Part shown: positions 17,460 to 25,921 of the stretch, one piece after another | Layout: each line of letters starts with the position of its first letter | Position numbering within the stretch: the first letter of the stretch is position 1 | Assembly: GCF_025403485.1 (NCBI RefSeq) | Contig: NZ_CP099966.1 | Location: 3,943,001 to 4,007,000, forward strand | Reading direction: 5' to 3' | Length of the DNA stretch: 64,000 nt | Source: Chryseobacterium paludis | GTDB taxonomy: Bacteria > Bacteroidota > Bacteroidia > Flavobacteriales > Weeksellaceae | Notes under the pieces: model-generated | What the model was told of the DNA's origin: nothing | Seen by the model: the letters and a program-made list of their open reading frames with translations, nothing else | Database searches by the model: none | Made by a program: the position numbers and the translations under genes

Positions 17460-18374
17460 ATGAAACTAAATATTAAAAACGAAACGGGGAGGTTAAAATC
17501 AGTTGTTCTGGGCCAACCTAATTCTTTGGGACCCGTTCCCACCCTTGAGGAAAGTTATGATGCCAAATCATATTACTCAATCGAACACAACATATATCCT
17601 AAAGAATCGGATATTATTGATGAAATGAATGCTTTTGAAGCAGTATTGAAAAAATATGATGTAGAGGTATTGCGTCCAAGCATTATCAATGACTACAATC
17701 AGGTTTTCGCAAGAGATGTAGCTTTTGTGATTGACGATAAAATGATTATTTCAAACGTAATTGCAGACAGAGCTGATGAACAGGAAGCTTATAAAAAAGT
17801 TTTTGAAAAAGTGGCTTGGAGAAAAATCATTAATCTTCCGGAAACAGCTCATATTGAAGGCGGAGATGTTATTGTTTGGGATGACTTTCTATTTATAGGC
17901 ACTTGTTTCAGTGAAGATTACAGAAACTATAAGACAGCAAGAACCAACGAATACGCTATAGAAATTCTAAAAGAATATTTTCCAAAAAAAAGGATCATTG
18001 ATTTAGAGCTAAAGAAAAATGATAAAATTCCTTTCGAGGGAATCCTGCATTTGGATTGTACATTTAATCCCATTGGAAAAGATAAATGTCTTATTTATAA
18101 AAATGGTTTCGTAGATGAGAGTGATTATCGTTTGATCATAGATATTTTTGGAGAAGAGAATTGCTTCCACCTTACGGATGAAGAAATGTTTGAAATGTTT
18201 CCTAATATCTTCTCTATTTCTCCTGAAATAGTAGTTTCTGATCAGACATTCACAAGAATGAATAACCATTTGAGAAACGAATGGGGAATGACTGTAGAAG
18301 AAATCCCATATCGTGAAATTTCAAAAATGGGTGGTCTTCTACGTTGCTCTACAATGCCTTTGATTAGGGAATAG
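17460..18374 (+). CDS. DDAH/arginine deiminase-family hydrolase
   Basis: This 304-residue cytoplasmic enzyme belongs to the guanidine-modifying superfamily, which hydrolyses or transfers the guanidino group of arginine derivatives through a cysteine thiolate. Visible are the substrate-contact motif FARD (83-86), EGGD (133-136), a catalytic His197 in GILHLDC, and the nucleophile Cys296 in GGLLRCST. The overall layout resembles dimethylarginine dimethylaminohydrolase or arginine deiminase-like proteins; the true substrate is uncertain. It is followed after 80 bases by a second, distant superfamily member (CtlX), so arginine or citrulline catabolism is the likely context. The divergent neighbour is the GG-leader peptide gene. 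Confidence 0.85.
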   Translation: MKLNIKNETGRLKSVVLGQPNSLGPVPTLEESYDAKSYYSIEHNIYPKESDIIDEMNAFEAVLKKYDVEVLRPSIINDYNQVFARDVAFVIDDKMIISNVIADRADEQEAYKKVFEKVAWRKIINLPETAHIEGGDVIVWDDFLFIGTCFSEDYRNYKTARTNEYAIEILKEYFPKKRIIDLELKKNDKIPFEGILHLDCTFNPIGKDKCLIYKNGFVDESDYRLIIDIFGEENCFHLTDEEMFEMFPNIFSISPEIVVSDQTFTRMNNHLRNEWGMTVEEIPYREISKMGGLLRCSTMPLIRE

Positions 18375-18454
18375 TAATTAATAAGAGAGTGAGGGTAAAT
18401 GATTTTTCTGATCTTTAAATCTCTCAATCTTTTAATTTTTAAATCTAAAAAACA

Positions 18455-19378
18455 ATGCAAACAACAGATACCGTATTAATGATAGAGCCGATCGCTTTCG
18501 GCTATAATGCAGAAACTGCAGAAAACAATTATTTTCAGGTTGAACAGAAAGATTCAGATGTTCAGGCTAAAGCTCTTGGGGAATTCAATATTTTTGCTGA
18601 GAAGTTAAGAAACAAAGGAATCAATGTGATCACTATAAAAGATACATTGGATCCCCACACTCCGGATTCTATCTTCCCCAATAACTGGGTAAGCTTCCAT
18701 AATGATGGAAAAGTAGTTTTATACCCTATGTTCGCTTCAAACAGAAGAGTAGAAAGAAGAGAGGATATTTTAGAAACAATAAAAAATAAAGGTTTTGAAA
18801 TAACCGAAATTGATGATTGGTCACTTCCTGAAATTCAGGGACATTTTTTAGAGGGAACTGGAAGTATGATCTTCGATCATGATAATAAGATTGCATATGG
18901 ATCTGTTTCTCTAAGACTTGATGAAAAATTATTCAGAGATTTTTGCGCAAAATATGGATTCGAGCCTATTGTTTTCCATTCTTTTCAAACGGTAGGTTCA
19001 GAAAGACTTCCTATCTATCATACTAATGTTATGATGTGTGTTGCAGACAAATTTGTAGTAATCTGCTTAGATTGCATCGATAGTGAACTGGAAAGAAGCA
19101 AGGTAATTGAAACGATTAAAAATTCAGGAAAGGAAATTATTGAAATTTCTGAAGAACAGATGCAGCAGTTCGCAGGAAATATGCTTCAGGTCCAAAATAA
19201 AGAGGGACAGAAATTCTTGATAATGAGTCAGACTGCTTATGAATCATTAACCACAGACCAGATCTCAGCAATTGAAAAATATTGTGAAATCATTTATTCA
19301 GATTTAAATACAATCGAAGTAAATGGTGGCGGAAGTGCCCGTTGCATGCTGGCGGAAGTTTTCCTTCCTAGGAAATAA
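18455..19378 (+). CDS. ctlX: Citrulline utilization hydrolase CtlX-like
   Basis: CtlX proteins are guanidine-modifying-superfamily hydrolases linked to citrulline use. The 307-residue product carries family motifs FPNNWVSFH (74-82), LEGTGSMIFD (132-141), His189 in PIYHTNVMM, and the nucleophile Cys297 in NGGGSARCMLAE. No signal peptide is present, so it is cytoplasmic. It lies 80 bases downstream of the DDAH-like gene and is probably co-transcribed with it, giving two different guanidino or ureido hydrolases in one unit. A terminator hairpin follows. Confidence 0.88.
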   Translation: MQTTDTVLMIEPIAFGYNAETAENNYFQVEQKDSDVQAKALGEFNIFAEKLRNKGINVITIKDTLDPHTPDSIFPNNWVSFHNDGKVVLYPMFASNRRVERREDILETIKNKGFEITEIDDWSLPEIQGHFLEGTGSMIFDHDNKIAYGSVSLRLDEKLFRDFCAKYGFEPIVFHSFQTVGSERLPIYHTNVMMCVADKFVVICLDCIDSELERSKVIETIKNSGKEIIEISEEQMQQFAGNMLQVQNKEGQKFLIMSQTAYESLTTDQISAIEKYCEIIYSDLNTIEVNGGGSARCMLAEVFLPRK

Positions 19379-19400
19379 TTTATTGTATAAAAAATAATTG

Positions 19401-19461
19401 CTTGGATTTCCTATCCAAGTTGTAATACTTCTAATTCTGAAAATGGGTTAGAAGTTTTTTT
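19401..19461 (+). terminator. Double hairpin terminator after ctlX
   Basis: A first stem CTTGGAT/ATCCAAG (19401-19407 with 19413-19419) is followed by a second, ACTTCTAA/TTAGAAGT (19427-19434 with 19448-19455), and a run of T. The second hairpin is the likely terminator. Confidence 0.8.
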
Positions 19462-19548
19462 ATGAAAAATTGGAGTTTCATGATTCGGTATAAACTACCC
19501 CATTACCTTTTAGACGGCTTTATGTGGGTAAAACCGAAAAAAGTTAGT

Positions 19549-19556
19549 TAAATTTG
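19549..19556 (+). promoter_or_regulatory. Probable -7 box for the GH43-like gene
   Basis: TAAATTTG fits TAnnTTTG, 18 bases before the start codon at 19574. The -33 element is unclear. Confidence 0.42.
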
Positions 19557-19573
19557 TATTTTAAGTAAAAATT

Positions 19574-21334
19574 ATGAAGATGCAGACGTACTTATTTATG
19601 ATAGCTGTTTTATTGGGAATCAGTTTGAATGCTCAGCAAAAAACATTTTGCAACCCAATTAATATAGACTATGGATATACTCCTTTTGAGTCTTTTTCAA
19701 AGCAAGGGAAGCATCGTGCTACGGCCGATCCTGTTATTGTTAATTTTAAAAATAAATTATTTCTTTTTTCCACCAATCAGGAAGGCTATTGGTATAGTGA
19801 TGATATGCTTGACTGGAAGTTTGTAAAAAGGAAATTTCTTAGAGATAATAAATATACTCACGATCTTAATGCACCTGCAGTTTGGGCAATGAAAGATACC
19901 CTATACGTTTTTGGCTCTACCTGGGAACAGGATTTTCCAATTTGGAAAAGTACCAATCCGACCAAAGATGACTGGAAAATTGCAGTAGATACTTTAAAAG
20001 TTGGAGCTTGGGATCCGGCTTTTCATTATGATGAAGATAAAAATAAATTATACTTATACTGGGGTTCAAGTAATGAATGGCCTTTATTAGGAACCGAGGT
20101 AAAAGTTAAAACTTTACAGTCTGAAGGTTTTGTAAAACCAATATTAAGATTAAAACCTGAAGATCATGGTTGGGAGCGTTTTGGAGAATACAATGATAAT
20201 GTGTTTCTACAGCCTTTTGTTGAAGGTGCCTGGATGACAAAACATAATAACAAATATTATATGCAGTATGGAGCTCCGGCTACCGAATTTAGTGGTTATT
20301 CTGATGGGGTATATGTCAGTAAAAATCCTCTTGAGGGTTTCGAATACCAGCAGCATAATCCATTCTCCTATAAACCTGGTGGTTTTGCAAGAGGAGCCGG
20401 ACATGGAGCAACTTTTGAGGATAATTATAAAAACTGGTGGCATATTTCAACGATTTTTATTTCCACTAAAAATAATTTTGAAAGAAGGTTGGGGATCTGG
20501 CCTGCAGGTTTTGATAAAGATGATGTAATGTATTGCAATACATCATACGGAGATTATCCAACTTACCTTCCGCAATATGCTCAGGGTAAAGATTTTTCCA
20601 AAGGTCTTTTTACGGGATGGATGTTGTTGAACTATAATAAGCCGGTTCAGGTTTCTTCGACTTTAGGTGGTTATCACTCAAACTATGCCGTGGATGAAGA
20701 TATAAAAACATATTGGAGTGCTAAAACAGGAAATAAAGGTGAATGGTTTCAGACTGATCTGGGTGATGTATCTACTATCAATGCTATTCAGATTAATTAT
20801 GCTGATCAGGATGTAGAGTTTTTAGGAAAGACATTAGGAAAGATGCATCAGTATAAAATCTATGGTTCGAACGATGGTAAAAAATGGAATGTTATTGTAG
20901 ATAAAAGTAAAAATACCAAGGATGTTCCACACGATTATGTAGAACTTGAAAAACCGGCTAAAGCAAGATTCCTAAAAATAGAAAATTTGAAAATGCCTAC
21001 AGGAAAATTTGCATTAAGTGGCTTTAGAGTATTCGGAAAAGGAGAAGGCACAAAACCTGCAAAAGTCGAGAACTTTGTTCCTTTACGGGCTGATGCCAAA
21101 AAATATGGTGAAAGAAGAAGTATATGGATGAAATGGCAACAGAATTCTGAAGCTGATGGCTATGTTATCTATTGGGGGAAATCTCCGGATAAATTATATG
21201 GAAGCATTATGGTTTACGGCAAAAATGAATATTTTTTCACAGGGGCGGATAGAACAGATGCTTACTATTTCCAAATTGAAGCGTTTAATGCCAATGGGAT
21301 TTCTGAAAGAACGGAGATTATGAAATCAGAATAA
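19574..21334 (+). CDS. Secreted GH43-like glycosidase with discoidin and FN3 domains
   Basis: This 586-residue secreted protein has a signal peptide (about 1-22, ending SLNAQ), a five-bladed propeller of the GH43 type (about 30-340), a discoidin/F5-8C-like carbohydrate-binding domain (about 355-480, with WSAKTGNKGEWFQTDLGDVSTINAIQI), and a C-terminal fibronectin type III-like domain (about 495-580). The GH43 catalytic triad can be placed as Asp in RATADPVIV, Asp in GAWDPAFHY and Glu in FVEGAWMTKH. Family members act on xylan, arabinan or related glycans; the substrate here is not predictable. A serine-hydrolase lipoprotein gene begins 23 bases downstream. Confidence 0.87.
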   Translation: MKMQTYLFMIAVLLGISLNAQQKTFCNPINIDYGYTPFESFSKQGKHRATADPVIVNFKNKLFLFSTNQEGYWYSDDMLDWKFVKRKFLRDNKYTHDLNAPAVWAMKDTLYVFGSTWEQDFPIWKSTNPTKDDWKIAVDTLKVGAWDPAFHYDEDKNKLYLYWGSSNEWPLLGTEVKVKTLQSEGFVKPILRLKPEDHGWERFGEYNDNVFLQPFVEGAWMTKHNNKYYMQYGAPATEFSGYSDGVYVSKNPLEGFEYQQHNPFSYKPGGFARGAGHGATFEDNYKNWWHISTIFISTKNNFERRLGIWPAGFDKDDVMYCNTSYGDYPTYLPQYAQGKDFSKGLFTGWMLLNYNKPVQVSSTLGGYHSNYAVDEDIKTYWSAKTGNKGEWFQTDLGDVSTINAIQINYADQDVEFLGKTLGKMHQYKIYGSNDGKKWNVIVDKSKNTKDVPHDYVELEKPAKARFLKIENLKMPTGKFALSGFRVFGKGEGTKPAKVENFVPLRADAKKYGERRSIWMKWQQNSEADGYVIYWGKSPDKLYGSIMVYGKNEYFFTGADRTDAYYFQIEAFNANGISERTEIMKSE

Positions 21335-21357
21335 AACTAAAAATTAACGATATAACC

Positions 21358-22569
21358 ATGGAAAAACTAAAAATTGTATCAATCTCACTATTCTTACTCG
21401 CTTTCCTGGGGTGTAAGAGTAGTGAAGTTGAAGACTATCAAACTGATCTCGATACGGCGATAAGGAAGATTCATACAGATCTTCAGAAAGAGTTGAATAC
21501 AGATGTTCCGTCACTAAGTGTTTATATTGTTTCTCCAAAAGGAACCTATTTTAGTACAGTGACGGGAAATAATGGAACTCTTGTAACTAAGAAAACGAAC
21601 TTTCGTTTTGCGAGTAATACTAAAAATTTTACCTCTACAGCTATTTTAAAAATGATGCAGGATGGATGGCTTCATCTTGATGATAAAATTACAGCTAATA
21701 TTCCCGGAACAAATGTTCCTTATGTACCCAATACAGCAGAATGGAATTTTCCGAATAAAAATCAGATTACCATTCGTCAGATTCTACAACATAACGCAGG
21801 AATATATGATGTAACAAACGATACCTCTCAATACAATGTAAATGGGGAAACCTATGCAGATTATATGCTTGAGAATTTTCCCGATCATCAATTTACTTCT
21901 ACGGAATATGTGAAACTTCTAACAGATCATAATCTTACGTATGGCTTACCCAATACAGTATATCATTATTCAAATACAGGATTTTCAATTTTAGGAGAGA
22001 TAATTTCAAGAGTTTATTCTCAGAAATCAAACACTTCTAAAACGTATGGAAATTATATGTACGATCATATTGTAGGACCTTCTTCGAAGATTCCGTTAGA
22101 TATTAAATTCCCCGAATTGGCACCTGATCAGCAGTTGCCGATTCCTTATGTAAAGGGCTTTATTAAATATACAGATCATAATGAAATAACCGATCAGAAA
22201 AATGCAAGTGCTCATGTTGCAGAGGGAAATGGTGTAGGGACCATGCTTACACTTTCTGATTACATAAGAAGTATGATGAAAAGTCAGAATGTTCTTAATG
22301 CATCAAGTGTAGAACAAATGAAAAAAAGTAAAGGACCGGCAACAACTTCTGATTATGCATTAGGATGTTCATATGTTCCGGGAGTGGGATATGGGCATAA
22401 TGGAGCTACGGAGGGTTATCTTTCAACTATGCTTTACGATCCTGAAACAGATTTTTCCGTTGTAGTTCTTCTACCTTTTTGGGACTTGAGAAATATGGAC
22501 AATTTTACCAAATGTCTTTCTACTTTGAATACTACAGCCCTTGAAGCTAAAAAAGCTCTTAAATATTAA
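21358..22569 (+). CDS. Serine hydrolase lipoprotein (class C beta-lactamase/DD-peptidase fold)
   Basis: This 403-residue envelope protein has a lipobox Cys19 (LAFLGC) and the penicillin-binding-like fold of the beta-lactamase family PF00144. The SxxK motif is Ser86-x-x-Lys89 (FASNTKNFT), the Tyr motif is YSN in YHYSNTGFS, and the third motif is HNG in GYGHNGATEGY. Relatives include D-alanyl-D-alanine carboxypeptidases and esterases; true beta-lactamase activity should not be assumed. It starts 23 bases after the GH43-like gene, so both are probably made together for use outside the cell or in the periplasm. Confidence 0.9.
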   Translation: MEKLKIVSISLFLLAFLGCKSSEVEDYQTDLDTAIRKIHTDLQKELNTDVPSLSVYIVSPKGTYFSTVTGNNGTLVTKKTNFRFASNTKNFTSTAILKMMQDGWLHLDDKITANIPGTNVPYVPNTAEWNFPNKNQITIRQILQHNAGIYDVTNDTSQYNVNGETYADYMLENFPDHQFTSTEYVKLLTDHNLTYGLPNTVYHYSNTGFSILGEIISRVYSQKSNTSKTYGNYMYDHIVGPSSKIPLDIKFPELAPDQQLPIPYVKGFIKYTDHNEITDQKNASAHVAEGNGVGTMLTLSDYIRSMMKSQNVLNASSVEQMKKSKGPATTSDYALGCSYVPGVGYGHNGATEGYLSTMLYDPETDFSVVVLLPFWDLRNMDNFTKCLSTLNTTALEAKKALKY

Positions 22570-22597
22570 AGAATCAGAATTAAATATTTAAATAAAA

Positions 22598-22630
22598 AAA
22601 CGCTTTGACCTGTTCAGAGCGTTTACTTTT
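22598..22630. terminator. Bidirectional terminator between convergent hydrolase genes
   Basis: AAACGCTTTGA (22598-22608) pairs with TCAGAGCGTTT (22614-22624), with one G-T pair and a 5-base loop. A/T-rich tails lie on both sides. The stem overlaps the stop codon of the minus-strand gene. Confidence 0.8.
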
Positions 22631-23477
22631 TGTCCACCTGTTTCAGAAACTGATCAATTTTGGTAATTAGAAAAGAGCTGTTATTTTCTTTGTCCCAATC
22701 CAAATGTCCTCCTTTAAAGCCAAAAGACTCGTGAAATATCCCGTTTTTGTCTAAAATAGAATCTAAAATTACCTTTTGTGACATTGGGATGACCTGGTCA
22801 TTTTTTCCGTAATAAGAAAGAGTAGGAGCTGAGGTAGTATTGATCCATTTCACAGGACTGATAAAACTGGTCATAGATGTTCCTGAAGAAAGAACTTTTG
22901 GGTTGATTAAATGCTTTTCAACAAATGCATAATCGAAATATTTTTTAAAACCAGAATCTGCCAGATCGGAAGGTCCTACAATATTAATAACAGCTTTTAC
23001 TTTTTTATCTTTATCAAATTTATAGGCATAGAGCATTGATAAATGACCACCAGCACTGTTACCTAAAAGCACAAATCTTGGTTTATAGTTTAATGTTTTT
23101 TCTAAATGCTCAATAGCACTGCTGATGTCATCGGTCTGATTTGGAATGGCAAAATGGGTCGTTGATGCTAATCTGTAATTGATATTCGCAAAAATGGCTT
23201 TTGGAAATTTTTGCATCATAGATAAAGCGAAAAATGTGAGTTGAGATTTGTTTCCACTACGCCAGCCACCGCCATGTATAAAAAGAAAGACATCGGGCTT
23301 GTAATTTAAATTAGAAGGAATATACAGATCCATTTTCTGCTCAGAATCATTGCCGTAAGAAATATTTTCCTGACTTTCGAAAGAGATTTTATTACCGAGA
23401 TCTATCGTTTTTTTCTTGCAACCGATACTGAACAGCAGTATTAACGACCAGCTAAAAATGATAATTAAATTTTTCAT
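22623..23477 (-). CDS. Alpha/beta-hydrolase lipoprotein (esterase/lipase-like)
   Basis: The start at 23477 is chosen because it gives a lipoprotein signal, MKNLIIIFSWSLILLFSIGC with Cys20. An ATG at 23591 would add 38 residues overlapping the upstream gene. The 284-residue product has the oxyanion motif HGGGWRSG, the nucleophile in LLGNSAGGHLS, an acid near YYGKNDQVIP and a catalytic His in KGGHLDW, as in the BD-FAE/hormone-sensitive-lipase-like esterases. Lys-rich residues after the cysteine suggest periplasmic or outer membrane anchoring. It lies 79 bases after the barrel gene, but a hairpin between them suggests partial uncoupling. The substrate is unknown. Confidence 0.88.
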   Translation of the reverse strand: MKNLIIIFSWSLILLFSIGCKKKTIDLGNKISFESQENISYGNDSEQKMDLYIPSNLNYKPDVFLFIHGGGWRSGNKSQLTFFALSMMQKFPKAIFANINYRLASTTHFAIPNQTDDISSAIEHLEKTLNYKPRFVLLGNSAGGHLSMLYAYKFDKDKKVKAVINIVGPSDLADSGFKKYFDYAFVEKHLINPKVLSSGTSMTSFISPVKWINTTSAPTLSYYGKNDQVIPMSQKVILDSILDKNGIFHESFGFKGGHLDWDKENNSSFLITKIDQFLKQVDKK

Positions 23478-23489
23478 ACAGGCTAAAGA

Positions 23490-23519
23490 TAGAAAACTCG
23501 CTGAGAAATCAGCGAGCTT
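23490..23519 (-). terminator. Terminator between barrel gene and esterase gene
   Basis: CTCGCTGA (23497-23504) and TCAGCGAG (23509-23516) form a perfect 8-bp stem with a 4-base loop. On the minus strand it is followed by a T-rich run. It lies just upstream of the esterase start, so it may end or attenuate transcription from the barrel genes. Confidence 0.75.
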
Positions 23520-23556
23520 ACCATAAAATAATTGATATGAAGAAATGAATGTTTTT

Positions 23557-25848
23557 TTATCTTGTTCTGCTTTTGATGGCGTCGGAAGCACCCTCGATGT
23601 CTCTTACTTTTTTAACTTTTTGATTACCAAAATTGTAAGTGATGCTTAAAGTCATACCTCTTCTGTATTGATCGTTTCTTACATAATTGTAGTTTCCATT
23701 GGCTTGATAATCTTCAATTTCTACAATATTTGTTTTTAAAACATCATTTACATTGAGTGCAAAAGTCCATTCGTTCCAGATTTTTTTCAAACTAAGATCC
23801 AAGCTCATTAAGTTCTTCAGCATTCCAAGTTCTATTTGCTGTTTATCAACAAAGAAATAATTTACGCCTAAGAACCATGTTTTCTTTTTATCAAGACGTA
23901 CTGTGTTATTAGTTTGAATGACCATGCTTGTAGATCTGATATTGTTTGTATACGTAATAAACTCACCTTCTTTATTTTTAAATCTCTCTCCGGTTGTTGG
24001 ATCAGTATCAAGACTGCCATTATTGATGTTATGTTGAAAACCAATGTTGAAGTTAGTGGTCAAGTATTGTTTAAAGAATGATTTTTGAATTCCTAACATT
24101 GCAGACATTTCTTGTTTATCCCCGAAATTTGTTCTAATGTAACGCAATACATTTCTTGGTCCAACTGTTCCATCCGGTGCTACGGGATAACCCTGTAATG
24201 GAACCTGAGTAATCTGATCTTTATAATATGAATGATTCAAAATCAAGAAATAGGAGCTTTTATACATATAGGTTAATTCCTGGTTATAGGTAGAAGAAGC
24301 CTTTACAAACGGATTATTCTGAGTGTAATTATCATCGGTTAAAATATTTCGAACTGGATTTATTTCCCAGAAACTAGGCCTTCTCATTCTACTTGAAAAT
24401 GAATATGATATATTATTGCTGTCATTAATAGCATAATTGAAACTTAGATAGGGTAAAAAGTTATTATAATTTCTTTTTATTTCTTGGTATTGCATCGTCT
24501 TATCCGGATTTAGAGGAGCGTTAACCGTCCCTAAACTTTTTGTAATTTCATACCTTGCTCCGACTTTCCCAGAAAGCTTATCGGAGAATTTTTTTTCTAT
24601 TGTTAAATAGGCTCCATAAATATTTTCATCATATATAAAATGATTAGGCATGTGTTCTTCTTTTTTTATTGGAGCAGGGGGATTTACCCTATAAGTGTCA
24701 TTCTTAGTGTCATTATCCGTTTTCGTTTTATTGTAATTTCCTCCTATGGAAACCGTAAAATCATTTTTTAATTTCTGGATATAATCTACTGTCCCAGAAA
24801 AATTATTGATTATCTGTGGAAGGTTCTGATAAATGGTTTGACTAAGACCTGTGTCTTGGCCAAGTGAATTGGCGAGATAAGTTTTATTATCAGTAAACTG
24901 AAATCTTTTGTAATTAAGATAAGCAGCATTTACATTCAATTTACTTCCTAAAGAATCGGTTTTTAATTCATAATTTAAGTTGACTGAATTGTTATAAGAT
25001 CTTGCATCTTCCTTGTTTCTGGAATTAGTATAATTAGTAATGTAATCTTTTTTCTTATCATCATAAGAGCGGATAGTATTAAATAAATTTACTGTAGAAT
25101 TATAACTTTTATTAGCCCAAGTATTCCAAGATAAAGCTAGATTGCTCTTCTCTGTTAATTGATAATCAATGTTCAAATAACCGCCAAGGTTTTTATTTGG
25201 ATCATTAATATCACCTACAGATTCATTGGATGATAAACTATTTCCATTTCTTAAAATATAAGATTGTGCACCGATATTTTCGCCACCACTAAGATTAGCG
25301 CTGATTCCTAATTTATTCTTTCTGTAATTGGCTGAAAAACTGGCATCGCTTCCGTTGAACTTATTTTGAGAGTTAGACATTCTTATGTTACCACTTAATC
25401 CATCGCTCATTTTTTTCTTTAAAACGATATTGATGATCCCATCAGATGATTCTACCTGGTACTCACTTCCCGGAACTGTAATAACCTCAATTTTTTGGAT
25501 ATTCTCTGCTGGTGTGTTTTTAAGAAATTGAACTAATGAATCAGCGTCCATATTGGTTTTTCTACCATTGATATAGATTATAGCATTATTCTTTCCTGCA
25601 ATTTTTAATGTCTTATCATCGGTAGATGAAAGTAATGGAGTTTGTTTTAATAGATCAAATGTTGTATTTCCTTTAGCAACAGGCGAAGCGGCAACATCGT
25701 ACACAAAGCGATCACTTTGTTTTTTAAATACTTGTTTCGTTAAAGTAACTCCCTCTATACTTTTAGTTTTTACTGAATCTGTTTTTTTTTCCTGAGCAAA
25801 AGCTAGTCCGGTAAAAAATATAGCTGCGATGAGTAGTGGCGTCTTCAT
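23557..25848 (-). CDS. Outer membrane beta-barrel protein, tandem copy 2 (TonB-receptor-like)
   Basis: This 763-residue outer membrane protein has a signal peptide (about 1-18, ending GLAFAQ) and a short linker. A plug-like domain covers about residues 30-145, with LLKQTPLLSSTDDKTLKIAGKN, IYINGRKT and IEVITVPGSEY, and a long barrel follows. It lacks the carboxypeptidase-regulatory domain seen in the gene at 14616. It closely resembles the next gene (25922-28183) from the signal peptide onward, so the pair arose by duplication. Transport or binding substrate is unknown. The gene ends at position 23557 and is followed by a hairpin. Confidence 0.9.
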   Translation of the reverse strand: MKTPLLIAAIFFTGLAFAQEKKTDSVKTKSIEGVTLTKQVFKKQSDRFVYDVAASPVAKGNTTFDLLKQTPLLSSTDDKTLKIAGKNNAIIYINGRKTNMDADSLVQFLKNTPAENIQKIEVITVPGSEYQVESSDGIINIVLKKKMSDGLSGNIRMSNSQNKFNGSDASFSANYRKNKLGISANLSGGENIGAQSYILRNGNSLSSNESVGDINDPNKNLGGYLNIDYQLTEKSNLALSWNTWANKSYNSTVNLFNTIRSYDDKKKDYITNYTNSRNKEDARSYNNSVNLNYELKTDSLGSKLNVNAAYLNYKRFQFTDNKTYLANSLGQDTGLSQTIYQNLPQIINNFSGTVDYIQKLKNDFTVSIGGNYNKTKTDNDTKNDTYRVNPPAPIKKEEHMPNHFIYDENIYGAYLTIEKKFSDKLSGKVGARYEITKSLGTVNAPLNPDKTMQYQEIKRNYNNFLPYLSFNYAINDSNNISYSFSSRMRRPSFWEINPVRNILTDDNYTQNNPFVKASSTYNQELTYMYKSSYFLILNHSYYKDQITQVPLQGYPVAPDGTVGPRNVLRYIRTNFGDKQEMSAMLGIQKSFFKQYLTTNFNIGFQHNINNGSLDTDPTTGERFKNKEGEFITYTNNIRSTSMVIQTNNTVRLDKKKTWFLGVNYFFVDKQQIELGMLKNLMSLDLSLKKIWNEWTFALNVNDVLKTNIVEIEDYQANGNYNYVRNDQYRRGMTLSITYNFGNQKVKKVRDIEGASDAIKSRTR

Positions 25849-25921
25849 GAATTTATTTTTTTAAGTTGAGGTTTCGATTCTGAACATGGTTTAAGACAGA
25901 ATCTTAAAGAAGTTTATTATA

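Noticed and set aside
17023..19378. A complete RiPP biosynthetic cluster around the GG-leader peptide
   Set aside because: No radical-SAM enzyme, lanthionine synthetase, ATP-grasp ligase or C39 transporter is present in the window; only the precursor is supported.
21358..22569. Antibiotic-resistance beta-lactamase
   Set aside because: The fold is class C-like, but it is a lipoprotein beside a glycosidase and lacks features that would separate it from DD-peptidases or esterases.
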